Shown here: positions 1 through 8,100 of the stretch, piece after piece
How positions within the stretch are numbered: the stretch's first letter is position 1
Layout: each line of letters starts with the position of its first letter
Source: Candidatus Omnitrophota bacterium
GTDB taxonomy: Bacteria > Omnitrophota > Gorgyraeia > Duberdicusellales > 4484-171
Length of the DNA: 42,191 bases
Reading direction: 5' to 3'
Assembly (NCBI GenBank): GCA_028692655.1
Contig: JAQUWY010000014.1
Location: forward strand, 1 to 42,191
Notes under the pieces: model-generated
Told to the model about the DNA's origin: nothing
The model's database searches: none
Seen by the model: only the letters and a program-made list of their open reading frames with translations
Position numbers and translations under genes: made by a program

Positions 1-11
1 GGGTTTATATT

Positions 12-1982
12 ATGAATATTTTAGTTACAGGCGGAGCAGGTTTTATCGGTTCACATTTCATCAGGCACCTTCTTGGTGCAGAGAATGACCATAAGGTTTT
101 TAACTTTGATAACTTAAGTTATGCCGGAGACACTTTGAGGCTTAAGGATATCGAGGCAGACAAAAGGTATCAATTCATAAAGGGCGATATAAGAAATATA
201 AAAGAAGTTGAAGCCGTTTTTTCTGAAAAAATAGATATAGTTATTCATATGGCTGCCGAAAGTATTCCCGAGGATATTTATGTCCCAGTTCAATCTGTTC
301 CCAGGATAGGGACAAGAACAATTACCTTTGGTGAGCTGTGGAAAGAACAGGCTAAAAAGAATAAGCCCATAAAGAACGAGAAGGGGGAAGCGATATTTTT
401 AAGAGGCAAGCAGACGAAAATTTTAAGTTTTCTGAATGGTGGTCAATGGATGCCAGTCAAAGCAATTACTCGACATAGGTATAAAGGTAAAATTATAAAA
501 CTAATTCAGAAGCATGGAGTTATAAAAGCAACCCCAAACCATTCTATTTATAGTTCAAGTCTTGAGTTGACCAATCCGCACGCTAACCCGGAGTTATTGG
601 TTATTAGAGAAATAAATGAAATAAAAAAAAGGAATAAGAGAAAAAGCTTAGCACTTTTGGAAATTCTAGCAGCTTATATAACAGAAGGAAATGCGACTTT
701 CAATAAGGCTAATGGCGGGTATATCATAGAAATTAATCAAGCTAACAAGGGATGGATTGAACATATAGGAGAACTAATTAGAAAAGAATTTTCGTTAAAA
801 TTCTCTATCGGTAAACATAAAAATAAACCGCATAAGGATGTGTTTTATTTACAGGTGTCCAATAAAAAGTTTTTCAATTATTTAATAAAAAATTGTGGAA
901 AATATTGTGATGGAAAATTCTTCCCAGATTGGATTTTTGATTTAGAAGCTAATCAACGAAGTTTTTTTTGGAGCAAGTTACTCGAAGGTGATGGCACTAA
1001 AGATGGCAGGTATTCGACTACTTCTTACAAATTAACGAATCAAATCAGCCTTCTTTTAACATTACAAGGAAAAAAATTCAAAGTTTTTGAATGCGATAGA
1101 AAGAACTATAAAAGAAGCTGGGAGTTTAAGACTGAATTATCTGGCCAGCATTATGGATTGGTGAAGAGAAAAAAACAGGAAATTCAATATGAAGGTTGGG
1201 TTTATGATCTGGAAGTAGAGAAGAGCCACAATTTCGTTTGTGGAATAGGAAATGTAGTTTGTCATAATACCCATGTCGACAATTCGATAAGAGACCCCTT
1301 TGTATTCGAAGAAGTTAACACAAGAGGGACGCTTAATGTGATAAGCTGTGCCCGGGCGCATAAGGTAAAGAGATTTATTCATATCTCAACCGATGAAGTT
1401 TACGGTGAGATAGAAAAAGGAAAATTCATTGAAAGCTCACCCCTTGCACCCAACTCTCCTTACTCAGCATCAAAAGCCGCGGCAGACTTTTACATCCGGG
1501 CCTATATGCGCACTTACAATTTTCCGGCTATAATCATCCGGCCATGCAATAATTACGGGCCCTGGCAATATCCGGAAAAACTCATTCCTGTAGCTGTATC
1601 AAGCGTTTTAAAAAATAAACATATCCCGGTTTATGCCAAAGGCCTTAATTGCCGCGAGTGGCTATACGTTGCTGATTGTGCTAAGGGAATCGCTTTAATT
1701 ATGGATAAGGGAAAAATCGGTGAAATCTATAATTTGGGTTCAAACCAAGAAATGAGAAATATTGATTTAGCTAAAGTAATACTAAAGATACTTAATAAGC
1801 CAGATGATTTTATTGATTTTGTTGCTGACAGGCCCGGGCATGATTTTCGCTATTGCCTTGATTCTTCCAAAGTTATTCAATTCGGCTTTAAGCCGAAAGT
1901 CGAATTTAAAACCGGCATAAAAAAGACAGTTGAGTGGTATAAGTCAAAAATGGACTGGGTCCAGGAGAAATTAAAAGCATAA
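12..1982 (+). CDS. rfbB: dTDP-glucose 4,6-dehydratase-like protein interrupted by an intein
   Basis: The precursor is 656 residues. Residues 1-83 and 420-656 together form an extended-SDR dehydratase of about 320 residues, the usual RmlB size; residues 84-419 are an intein (separate entry). The extein shows a GGAGFIGSH dinucleotide loop at 7-15, an N-terminal stretch around 32-60 (NLSYAG, then RYQFIKGDI) typical of RmlB, the Thr460-Asp461-Glu462 triad, Tyr484-x3-Lys488, and NNYGPWQYPEKLIP. RmlB converts dTDP-glucose to dTDP-4-keto-6-deoxyglucose in the cytoplasm. No rmlA, rmlC or rmlD is visible here, so the nucleotide carrier is not certain. The gene starts 11 bases into the window, so upstream signals are not visible. 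It ends 2 bases before the next gene. Activity should depend on splicing, because the intein splits the substrate-binding AAE/THVD motif. Confidence 0.9.
   Translation: MNILVTGGAGFIGSHFIRHLLGAENDHKVFNFDNLSYAGDTLRLKDIEADKRYQFIKGDIRNIKEVEAVFSEKIDIVIHMAAESIPEDIYVPVQSVPRIGTRTITFGELWKEQAKKNKPIKNEKGEAIFLRGKQTKILSFLNGGQWMPVKAITRHRYKGKIIKLIQKHGVIKATPNHSIYSSSLELTNPHANPELLVIREINEIKKRNKRKSLALLEILAAYITEGNATFNKANGGYIIEINQANKGWIEHIGELIRKEFSLKFSIGKHKNKPHKDVFYLQVSNKKFFNYLIKNCGKYCDGKFFPDWIFDLEANQRSFFWSKLLEGDGTKDGRYSTTSYKLTNQISLLLTLQGKKFKVFECDRKNYKRSWEFKTELSGQHYGLVKRKKQEIQYEGWVYDLEVEKSHNFVCGIGNVVCHNTHVDNSIRDPFVFEEVNTRGTLNVISCARAHKVKRFIHISTDEVYGEIEKGKFIESSPLAPNSPYSASKAAADFYIRAYMRTYNFPAIIIRPCNNYGPWQYPEKLIPVAVSSVLKNKHIPVYAKGLNCREWLYVADCAKGIALIMDKGKIGEIYNLGSNQEMRNIDLAKVILKILNKPDDFIDFVADRPGHDFRYCLDSSKVIQFGFKPKVEFKTGIKKTVEWYKSKMDWVQEKLKA
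261..1268 (+). mobile_element. Intein with LAGLIDADG homing endonuclease inside the RmlB-like gene
   Basis: The intein is 336 residues (precursor Ser84 to Asn419). It starts at Ser84, within SIPEDIYVPVQS (block A). Block B is TPNH at 174-177, with the Thr and His of the TxxH motif. The first LAGLIDADG-like helix is around 215-226 (LLEILAAYITEG) and the second around 323-328 (LLEGDG), with acidic Glu225 and Asp327. Block F is VYDLEVEKSHNF at 397-408. Block G ends VVCHN at 415-419, and Thr420 is the +1 nucleophile. Ligation would recreate AAETHVDNS, a normal RmlB motif. All splicing blocks and both endonuclease motifs are present and the frame is open, so it is probably active for both. The insert is clearly more A+T-rich than the flanking extein, which fits horizontal acquisition. 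Confidence 0.93.
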
Positions 1983-1984
1983 AT

Positions 1985-2932
1985 ATGGAAAAAGATTCAA
2001 AGATATATCTTGCTGGTGACAACGGTTTAATCGGAAGCGCCTTAGCAGGGTTTCTTAAAAAGGGAGGCTACGGCAATATCATCACAAAAAGCCGCCGCCA
2101 GCTTGATTTACGGCGCCAAGCAGATGTCGAAAGTTTTTTCGATAAAGAAAGGCCCGAATATGTTTTTCTTGCCGCGGCAAGAGTCGGCGGGATAGCCGCC
2201 AATATCAATTATCCGGCTGAGTTTATTTATGACAACCTGGCTATTCAGACGAACGTTATCAATTCCGCTTATAAAGCCGGGGTAAAAAAACTTTTGTTTT
2301 TTGCCAGTGCCTGCATGTATCCTAAGAATTGCCCTCAGCCGATGCAAGAAAGCCGGATATTATCCGGAGAACTGGAGCCAACTAACGAGCCATATGCGAT
2401 GGCAAAAATCTGCGGGCTTAAGATGTGTGAGGCTTACAACCGCCAGTATAAAACAAACTTTATTTGTGCTGTTTTAACTAATGCTTACGGCTGCAAGGAT
2501 GATTTTCAAACTGAAGATTCGCATGTCATCCCGGCATTAATCGGAAAGTTTCACCGCGCGAAAATTTCCGGTGCGGATTCTGTTTCTGTCTGGGGAAGCG
2601 GAAAACCTGAGAGAGAATTCATTTTTGCCGATGACGTGGCAGGAGCGGCTGTTTTCCTGATGAATACCTATAATGATCCGGCCCCGATTAACGTAGGAAG
2701 CGGCCGAGGGGTATCGATAAAAGAATTGAGCCTGATAGTTAAGGAAGTCATCGGATATAAAGGAGAAGTGGTCTTTGATTCTTCAAAACCCGACGGCATA
2801 CCGCGTAAAGTTCTTGATGTCTCAAAGCTGAACACTTTAGGTTTCAAAGCTGGGGTTAGCCTGGAAGAAGGCATAAAAAAGACTTATGAAACTTTTCAGA
2901 GTCAGGAAGAAATATTAAATTCAAGGAGATAG
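1985..2932 (+). CDS. fcl: GDP-L-fucose synthase-like epimerase/reductase
   Basis: An NADPH-dependent extended SDR of 315 residues, the normal length for GDP-4-keto-6-deoxymannose 3,5-epimerase/4-reductase (Fcl/WcaG/GER). Visible motifs are the nucleotide loop GDNGLIG at 11-17, the family segment AAARVGGIAANINYP around 64-77, the catalytic-loop Ser108 followed by Cys110, the LEPTNEPYAMAK motif with Tyr137 and Lys141, and an AYNRQY segment. Fcl turns the product of Gmd into GDP-L-fucose in the cytoplasm. The next gene is a Gmd-like dehydratase, so the pair could supply GDP-fucose or a related 6-deoxyhexose. The ATG follows the previous stop by 2 bases, indicating one transcript. The family assignment is firm; the exact product is inferred. 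Confidence 0.87.
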   Translation: MEKDSKIYLAGDNGLIGSALAGFLKKGGYGNIITKSRRQLDLRRQADVESFFDKERPEYVFLAAARVGGIAANINYPAEFIYDNLAIQTNVINSAYKAGVKKLLFFASACMYPKNCPQPMQESRILSGELEPTNEPYAMAKICGLKMCEAYNRQYKTNFICAVLTNAYGCKDDFQTEDSHVIPALIGKFHRAKISGADSVSVWGSGKPEREFIFADDVAGAAVFLMNTYNDPAPINVGSGRGVSIKELSLIVKEVIGYKGEVVFDSSKPDGIPRKVLDVSKLNTLGFKAGVSLEEGIKKTYETFQSQEEILNSRR

Positions 2933-2933
2933 A

Positions 2934-3920
2934 ATGAAAGTTCTAATCACCGGAATCACCGGATTCGTCGGCAGCCATTTAGCTGATTACATTCTCGCTG
3001 AGCATAAAGGCATTGAAATACTGGGGCTGGCGCGCTGGCGCTCTCCGGCTGATAATATACGCCATATTCAGGATAAAGTCACTATTTGCTTTGGGGACTT
3101 GCTGGATTTACCTTCCCTAAATGCTCTCTTGGAAAAACATAAGCCTGAGATTATCTTCCATCTGGCCGCGCAAAGCTATGTTGATTTCAGCTTTATTGCC
3201 CCGGTTGCTACTCTTGAAGCGAATGTTATAGGAACATGTAACCTGCTCGAAGCTGTAAGAAGCCTTAAAGACTCAAGCGGCTACGACCCGGTTATCCATA
3301 CCTGTTCTTCATCGGAAGTTTACGGCCAGGTCAGAGAAGATGAAGTCCCTATAACTGAAAATAATCCTTTCCGTCCGGCTTCACCTTATGCTGTCAGTAA
3401 AGTTGCCGAGGATATGCTGGCATATCAATACTGGCTCTCATGGAAAATAAAAACTATCCGGACCAGGATGTTCACGCACACGGGCCCCCGCCGGGGAGAA
3501 TGCTTCGTGGTTTCCAATTTTGCCAAACAAATTGCTGCCATAGAAGCCGGAATTAAACCGGCAGTTGTAAAAGTGGGCAATCTTAACAGTATTCGCACTT
3601 TTACAGACGTTCGTGACGCGGTCAAGGCATATTGGCTCCTGGTTAACAAATGCCCATCCGGTGAAGTCTACAACATTGGGGGAGTCGAGACTATGACTAT
3701 CGGGGAGATGCTGCATAAGTTGATTGCTTTATCAACACATAAAGATATAAAGGTAGAAGTCGATAAGGCGAGATTGCGCCCCTCTGATGTAACCCTGCAG
3801 ATTCCTTCAACCGAGAAGTTTCATAAAGCTACCGGGTGGAAGCCGCAGATAAAGTTCGAGCAGACGATGAAGGATTCCTTGAATTACTGGAGAGAGTTTT
3901 ATAAACTGCATAAGCGATGA
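2934..3920 (+). CDS. gmd: GDP-mannose 4,6-dehydratase-like protein
   Basis: An extended SDR of 328 residues, similar in length to short bacterial Gmd/Rmd enzymes. It has TGITGFVGSHLADY at the N-terminus, HLAAQSYVDFSF around 76-87, the Ser125/Ser126-Glu128 segment, Tyr152-x3-Lys156 (SPYAVSK) and a downstream THTGPRRGE stretch that matches Gmd. Gmd removes water from GDP-mannose to give GDP-4-keto-6-deoxy-D-mannose, the substrate of Fcl encoded just upstream and also of ColD-type 3-dehydratases (compare the PLP enzyme at 10781-11995). A strong AAGGAG lies just before the ATG. The 3' end overlaps the next start by 4 bases (ATGA). A different nucleotide sugar or a Rmd-like reductase cannot be excluded. 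Confidence 0.8.
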   Translation: MKVLITGITGFVGSHLADYILAEHKGIEILGLARWRSPADNIRHIQDKVTICFGDLLDLPSLNALLEKHKPEIIFHLAAQSYVDFSFIAPVATLEANVIGTCNLLEAVRSLKDSSGYDPVIHTCSSSEVYGQVREDEVPITENNPFRPASPYAVSKVAEDMLAYQYWLSWKIKTIRTRMFTHTGPRRGECFVVSNFAKQIAAIEAGIKPAVVKVGNLNSIRTFTDVRDAVKAYWLLVNKCPSGEVYNIGGVETMTIGEMLHKLIALSTHKDIKVEVDKARLRPSDVTLQIPSTEKFHKATGWKPQIKFEQTMKDSLNYWREFYKLHKR

Positions 3921-4744
3921 ATACGGCTGATAAAATTTCAGAGCTGGAAAAAAAAGCAAAAGCTATACGCAACAGCATACTTGACACCATAGTCTGTGCT
4001 AACAAGGGCCATATTGGAGGTTCTTTTTCCTGCACTGACGTCCTGGTTGCTTTATATTACGGCGGATTTCTGCGTTATGAGGTATCTGACCCAGAAAATA
4101 GCGACAGGGACAGGCTGATTTTAAGTAAAGGCCACTCCTGCGCCGCTTTATACTCGGTGCTGGCCGATTTAGGATTTATCAGCCATGATAAGTTAAAAGA
4201 ATTTTGCCAAGACGGAACAGATTTAGGCGGCCATCCCGACAGAAGTATTCCCGGCATTGAGGCCGATACAGGCTCACTGGGCCACGGCTTAGGCATCGGC
4301 GCTGGCCTTGCCTTAAGCGCTAAGCTTAATAAAAAAGATTTCATGACCGTTGTATTACTGGGAGACGGCGAATGTTATGAAGGTTCGGTATGGGAGGCGG
4401 CTAATTTTGCTTCACACTATAAGCTTAATAACTTGACCGCGATAGTCGACCGTAACGGCCAATGTGTAACTGATTTTATACAGGAGTGTAACGACCTTGA
4501 GCCTTTTGCTGATAAGTGGAAGGCGTTTGGCTGGGAAGTCCGTAATATAAACGGGCACTCTTTTAAAGATTTACTCGGCGTTTTCTCTGATTTCCGCAGC
4601 CGGGACTCTCAAAAACCCCTAATGATAATTGCCGATACCGTTAAAGGAAAAGGTGTATCTTTTATGGAAAGAAAAATTCCCTGGCATCACAGTGTTCCAA
4701 AGGGCAAAGATTTGGAAACCGCAAGAGGAGAACTTAAGACTTAA
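3917..4744 (+). CDS. Transketolase, N-terminal (TPP-binding) subunit
   Basis: A 275-residue protein covering the first third of transketolase: KGHIGGSFSCTDVLVALY near 35-52, SKGHSCAALY, GSLGHGLGIGAGLA, and the TPP motif starting GDGECYEGSVWEA and ending near NRNG-like VDRNG. Together with the next gene it makes a two-subunit transketolase, as often seen outside central metabolism. Transketolase moves a two-carbon ketol unit between sugars. Within this cluster it may make sedoheptulose 7-phosphate for heptose or cyclitol formation, or add a two-carbon branch to a keto sugar; both are inference. It overlaps the gmd-like gene by 4 bases, and the second subunit starts directly after its stop. Confidence 0.9.
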   Translation: MNTADKISELEKKAKAIRNSILDTIVCANKGHIGGSFSCTDVLVALYYGGFLRYEVSDPENSDRDRLILSKGHSCAALYSVLADLGFISHDKLKEFCQDGTDLGGHPDRSIPGIEADTGSLGHGLGIGAGLALSAKLNKKDFMTVVLLGDGECYEGSVWEAANFASHYKLNNLTAIVDRNGQCVTDFIQECNDLEPFADKWKAFGWEVRNINGHSFKDLLGVFSDFRSRDSQKPLMIIADTVKGKGVSFMERKIPWHHSVPKGKDLETARGELKT

Positions 4745-5689
4745 ATGAACGTAAAAAACGAAACAGCAATTTCTCAGGTTGACATCAGGGACGCTTTCTT
4801 CGAAGAAGTTTATTCTATTGCCTCGAAAGATTCCGATGTGATGTTTCTGACCGCTGATATGGGAGCTTTCAGCTTAAAGAAGCTTAAAGAAAATTTTAAG
4901 AAACAATATGTTAACCTTGGTGTTGCCGAACAGAATTTAGTAAGCGTGGGTGCGGGGCTCACCCTGGGAGGAAAGAAAGTTTTCTTGTATGCCATAGCGG
5001 CTTTTATGACCCAGAGGTGTTTTGAGCAGATAAAAATAGACCTTTGCTATATGGACCTGCCGGTAGTAATCATTGGCGCCGGCCCCGGCATAACCTACTC
5101 TACCGACGGCCCAACTCATTACGCGGTTGAAGACATAGCCATTATGCGTTCGCTTCCTAATATAGTTATTTTTAATCCTTCGGATTCGACTATGGCGAAA
5201 GCCGCCGCCGGAATCGCTTATAAAAGTAAAAAGCCTTTTTATGTGCGTATCGACAGGGGAAATTATCCTTTGCTTTATAAATCCGGCTATGATTTCTCAG
5301 GAGGCGTTGAACTGCTTAAAGAGGGAAGAGACCTTTTAATTATCTCTACCGGCGCTATGGTACACAGGGCAATTGAAGTGGCACGCAGGCTTAAAGATTA
5401 TTCCATTGATGCCGGAGTAGTCGATTTATACCGCATCAAACCCTTAAATAAAGAGCGGTTGCTTTCTTTTATAGATAAAACTTCAAGGCTTGTTACTTTA
5501 GAAGAGCACACCCTCTCAGGAGGCATAGGAAGTATTGTCAGTGAGTTGCTGGCCGATAGTAACAGGCATATTTCCTTTAAGCGTTTTGGCCTGTGCCCGC
5601 AGGATTATCGCGGTTGGGGCTCAAGAGAGTGGATGCGAAAATCTCAAGGCCTGGATGTTGAAGGCTTATGTGAGGCAATAAGGAAATAA
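4745..5689 (+). CDS. Transketolase, C-terminal (pyrimidine-binding) subunit
   Basis: A 314-residue partner of the preceding subunit. It contains the pyrimidine-binding domain with the TPP-activating Glu in GVAEQN (about residue 61), GAGPGITYSTDGPTHYAVED (a conserved segment of this half), and a C-terminal transketolase domain with LVTLEEHTLSGGIGS. The ATG abuts the TAA of the upstream subunit (TAAATG), so the two are almost certainly translated together in equal amounts. Both halves look intact. The pair differs from a housekeeping transketolase in being split and embedded between nucleotide-sugar enzymes. Confidence 0.9.
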   Translation: MNVKNETAISQVDIRDAFFEEVYSIASKDSDVMFLTADMGAFSLKKLKENFKKQYVNLGVAEQNLVSVGAGLTLGGKKVFLYAIAAFMTQRCFEQIKIDLCYMDLPVVIIGAGPGITYSTDGPTHYAVEDIAIMRSLPNIVIFNPSDSTMAKAAAGIAYKSKKPFYVRIDRGNYPLLYKSGYDFSGGVELLKEGRDLLIISTGAMVHRAIEVARRLKDYSIDAGVVDLYRIKPLNKERLLSFIDKTSRLVTLEEHTLSGGIGSIVSELLADSNRHISFKRFGLCPQDYRGWGSREWMRKSQGLDVEGLCEAIRK

Positions 5690-5691
5690 GA

Positions 5692-6750
5692 ATGGAAAAA
5701 GAAATAAACCATATTATCGCGCGGGATTGTAAAAAAATACTTGAAGGCATCGATACCGGGCTTCTTAAAGGCACATCAATCCTTTTAACCGGCGCAAACG
5801 GCTTGCTTGGCAGCTATATCGCTCATACAATATATTTTGCTAATAAGTTCTATAACATAAATTGCCGGCTTTATTGTGTAAGTTTACACGGCCCCAATAG
5901 AGAGCTTAAGTGCTTAAGCGATGATAAAAATATAACTTTTATCCAGGCTGATCTTAGTGAGCCGTTTGAATTTAAAGAAAAGGTTGATTTTATTTTCCAT
6001 GCCGCTTGTTATGCCCAACCTAAGAAGTTTTTAGCGGATAAATTCAAAACAGCTTATTTAAATATCGGCGCGGTAAAGGCATTGCTTGATTTAGCAAAAG
6101 AAAATAAGGCTAAATTTATGTTTTTCAGCTCCGTAGATGTTTACGGTGATATACCGAAGGATAAGCTTCCGGTCAAAGAGTCTTATAACGGTGACCTTTC
6201 CACGCTTTCACCCAGGGCGATATACGGTGAATCAAAGAGAATGGGAGAGGCAATATGCGCTATGTACCGCGCGGATCATAACCTTAAAGCTTACGTCGTA
6301 AGGATAAGCCATCTTTACGGCCCCGGTATATCCATAGAAGACGACAGGGTCCTTGGTAATTTTATAAAAAAGGCGTTTACGGATAAAAAAATAGAAATGC
6401 TTGATGAAGGGGCAAGCCTTAAGACATTCGGTTACGCGGCGGACGCGGTATATATGATTTTTAGAATAATCCTTGAAGGCAAAGACTTTGTTTATAATGT
6501 TGGCGGACAGGAGCCTTTCACCATAAAGGGCTTAGCAGTTGAGGTATCAAAAAATGCCGGAGGTATCCCGGTGATAACTCCTCTAGCCGTAAGCACCCAG
6601 CAGCACATCGGCTCTGATTACAAAAGAGTGGGTGTGGATATTTCAAAGTTTATCGATGAATTCGGCGCGGTTGATTTTGTTTCTTTTTCTGAAGGAATCA
6701 AACGGACAGTTGAGTGGAACATTCAGGAGTATGGATTGGAGAGAGAATGA
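5692..6750 (+). CDS. NAD-dependent epimerase/dehydratase (UDP-glucuronate decarboxylase-like)
   Basis: A 352-residue extended SDR with nucleotide loop TGANGLLGSY near 33-42, HAACYAQPKKF around 100-110, an FFSSVDVYGD segment (Ser and Asp near the active site), Tyr-x3-Lys in YGESKRMGE, and ISHLYGPG. The general pattern resembles UDP-glucuronate decarboxylase or dTDP-glucose dehydratase relatives, but no signature fixes the substrate. The gene starts 2 bases after the transketolase stop and is the last gene of the first tight block; its TGA lies at the edge of the left flanking repeat of the adjacent island. It probably acts on a nucleotide sugar in the cytoplasm. Confidence 0.75.
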   Translation: MEKEINHIIARDCKKILEGIDTGLLKGTSILLTGANGLLGSYIAHTIYFANKFYNINCRLYCVSLHGPNRELKCLSDDKNITFIQADLSEPFEFKEKVDFIFHAACYAQPKKFLADKFKTAYLNIGAVKALLDLAKENKAKFMFFSSVDVYGDIPKDKLPVKESYNGDLSTLSPRAIYGESKRMGEAICAMYRADHNLKAYVVRISHLYGPGISIEDDRVLGNFIKKAFTDKKIEMLDEGASLKTFGYAADAVYMIFRIILEGKDFVYNVGGQEPFTIKGLAVEVSKNAGGIPVITPLAVSTQQHIGSDYKRVGVDISKFIDEFGAVDFVSFSEGIKRTVEWNIQEYGLERE

Positions 6751-6785
6751 TTACACGGATTAGAGAATGGATAAACACGGATGAA
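6750..6785 (+). repeat. Degenerate ACACGGAT-type repeat, left copy
   Basis: Begins at the TGA of the upstream gene. It holds two ACACGGAT units about 24 bases apart within a degenerate 36-base stretch. The reverse complement matches the right-hand array at 8000-8085, especially its last 35 bases (8051-8085). The two copies are therefore in opposite orientation around the 6786-7999 island. Repeats of this look are often dispersed between genes; this one marks a boundary of the island. Confidence 0.6.
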
Positions 6786-6943
6786 GGTAAAGGCTAAGGT
6801 AGAGGTTGAGGCGAGTAATAACTGATAATTGATAATTTAGAAAAGACCAAAAAACGTAAGAACAGAAAAACGGAAAAACTAGAAAAAGCTGTACGTTGTA
6901 AGCCTCAAGTTAATAGCAAGTATAGAAAATTAAGAGCGAGAAT

Positions 6944-7537
6944 ATGGGAAAAAAAGAAGAAAAATTAAACAAAGAAAAATCATGCTTGAACTATGCATTT
7001 ATAATTGCATTAGCTGCATGTGTTGCTTCTTTTATATCTGCTTTTTCATCATGTAATAGCGCAAATGAGGCAGTCAAAGCTAATAGAGTTAATTTAAAAC
7101 CATATATAGAGTTTAATTTAGCTAAAAATCCTGTAAGTTATGTTACCCCAACGCATGTGCTCCTTCCGTATCAATTAAAAAATATTGGTACGGTGCCTGC
7201 TTTAGAAATTAAAAGACGTTATGTAAGCTATTTAATAAAAAAGGATGGAAGCGAAACCGTAATCCAAGATTACCCAAATCCTGTTATCGACAATCTACTG
7301 CCATCACAGAATACACCTATACACAATGACCATATAAGCATTGCTGGGTTCGATTCTTCAGAAGTCGAGAGCATCAAAGTAAACTTGATATCAACATATC
7401 ACGGCGATCGTGAGATTGATGAAAAAACCTATTTTTCAAAAATTGTTTGGGGATTGCTTCCCATTAAACATAACGACAAAATTATATTTATAGTTTCATA
7501 TATTAATTTTGATTTTGGTATCGAAAATAAACAATAA
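6944..7537 (+). CDS. Hypothetical membrane-anchored protein
   Basis: A 197-residue protein I do not recognise. Residues 1-14 are charged and Lys-rich. A hydrophobic segment around 16-36 (YAFIIALAACVASFISA) would span the membrane once and is followed by a small SSCNSANEA stretch and RVNLKPYIEF. The rest is soluble and beta-rich in look, and may lie outside the inner membrane. The lone Cys residues near the end of the hydrophobic segment do not form a convincing lipobox. The gene is more A+T-rich than its neighbours, has a weak ribosome-binding site (GAGCGAG), and is set apart by 193 bases upstream and 563 bases downstream. It looks like cargo unrelated to sugar synthesis. Confidence 0.6.
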   Translation: MGKKEEKLNKEKSCLNYAFIIALAACVASFISAFSSCNSANEAVKANRVNLKPYIEFNLAKNPVSYVTPTHVLLPYQLKNIGTVPALEIKRRYVSYLIKKDGSETVIQDYPNPVIDNLLPSQNTPIHNDHISIAGFDSSEVESIKVNLISTYHGDREIDEKTYFSKIVWGLLPIKHNDKIIFIVSYINFDFGIENKQ

Positions 7538-7626
7538 TATGCAGTAAATACAGAATACTGCATAAAATGGTAGCAAGTTCTTTTAAAAATAAGATAAAAA
7601 TAACCAAAAGGGGGTGATGCGTTATT

Positions 7627-7646
7627 AAGCACATTAGTGCTTTTTT
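7627..7646 (+). terminator. Possible intrinsic terminator after the hypothetical gene
   Basis: A perfect 6-base-pair stem, AAGCAC with GTGCTT and a 4-base loop, runs directly into six T residues. It lies 90 bases after the stop of the hypothetical gene at 6944-7537. The stem is short and only half G+C, so termination could be weak. Confidence 0.4.
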
Positions 7647-7999
7647 GACACAGATACCCCATGCCTTCTCATAATAAGCCCTAAAAACTTCTTGGAATTG
7701 TTCTTCAAGAATTTTAGAAACGCTTATTAAAGGAATCTTAAGGGTTATTTGGTGGAAAGATTGGCGAAGGGATTATTAAATTGATCGCAATCCCAAAGCT
7801 TTGTTGTTATCTTAGATTCCAAGAGAACTTTTAGGCAGAATAACAATAAGGCGCAGATACCTATAGTTGAACAATAATTATAGCCTGTTGCTTAATCTTT
7901 TCACTCATTTTAAAAGTTATGAATAGACCAGATTTTTAGATGCATCACATTTTACGAAAACCGATAACCGAACACCAACAACCAAAATGGAAAATAATT

Positions 8000-8085
8000 T
8001 TCATCCGTGTGGATCTGTTTTTTAATCCGTGTGAATCCGTGTAGTCAGTATTTATCTGTGCTAATCTGTTTCTAATCTGTGTAAC
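8000..8085 (+). repeat. Degenerate ATCCGTGT/ATCTGT repeat array, right copy
   Basis: About seven degenerate units of the form AATCYGTGT spaced roughly 10-11 bases apart (units begin near 8002, 8012, 8023, 8033, 8053, 8062 and 8072). TTCATCCGTGT at 8000-8010 and the block 8051-8085 are imperfect reverse complements of the left repeat at 6750-6785. The array ends 15 bases before the kinase start codon. Confidence 0.6.
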
Positions 8086-8100
8086 AAACGGAGTGAGTAA

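Larger units (their letters stand above)
7538..8100. other. 563-base region without a recognisable gene
   Basis: This stretch holds a short hairpin followed by T residues at 7627-7646, an ordinary-looking A+T-rich middle part (7660-7990) broken by stops in every frame I read, and the repeat array at 8000-8085 just before the kinase start at 8101. The middle may contain decayed coding sequence, but I could not identify a product. Ribosome binding for the 8101 gene would rely on GGAGTGAGTAA just upstream of the ATG. Confidence 0.5.

Noticed and set aside
7645-7675. TTGACA at 7645 with CATAAT at 7670 as a promoter
   Set aside because: The spacing is 19 bases and the second box is imperfect; the TTGACA overlaps the T-run of the possible terminator, so the match may be chance.
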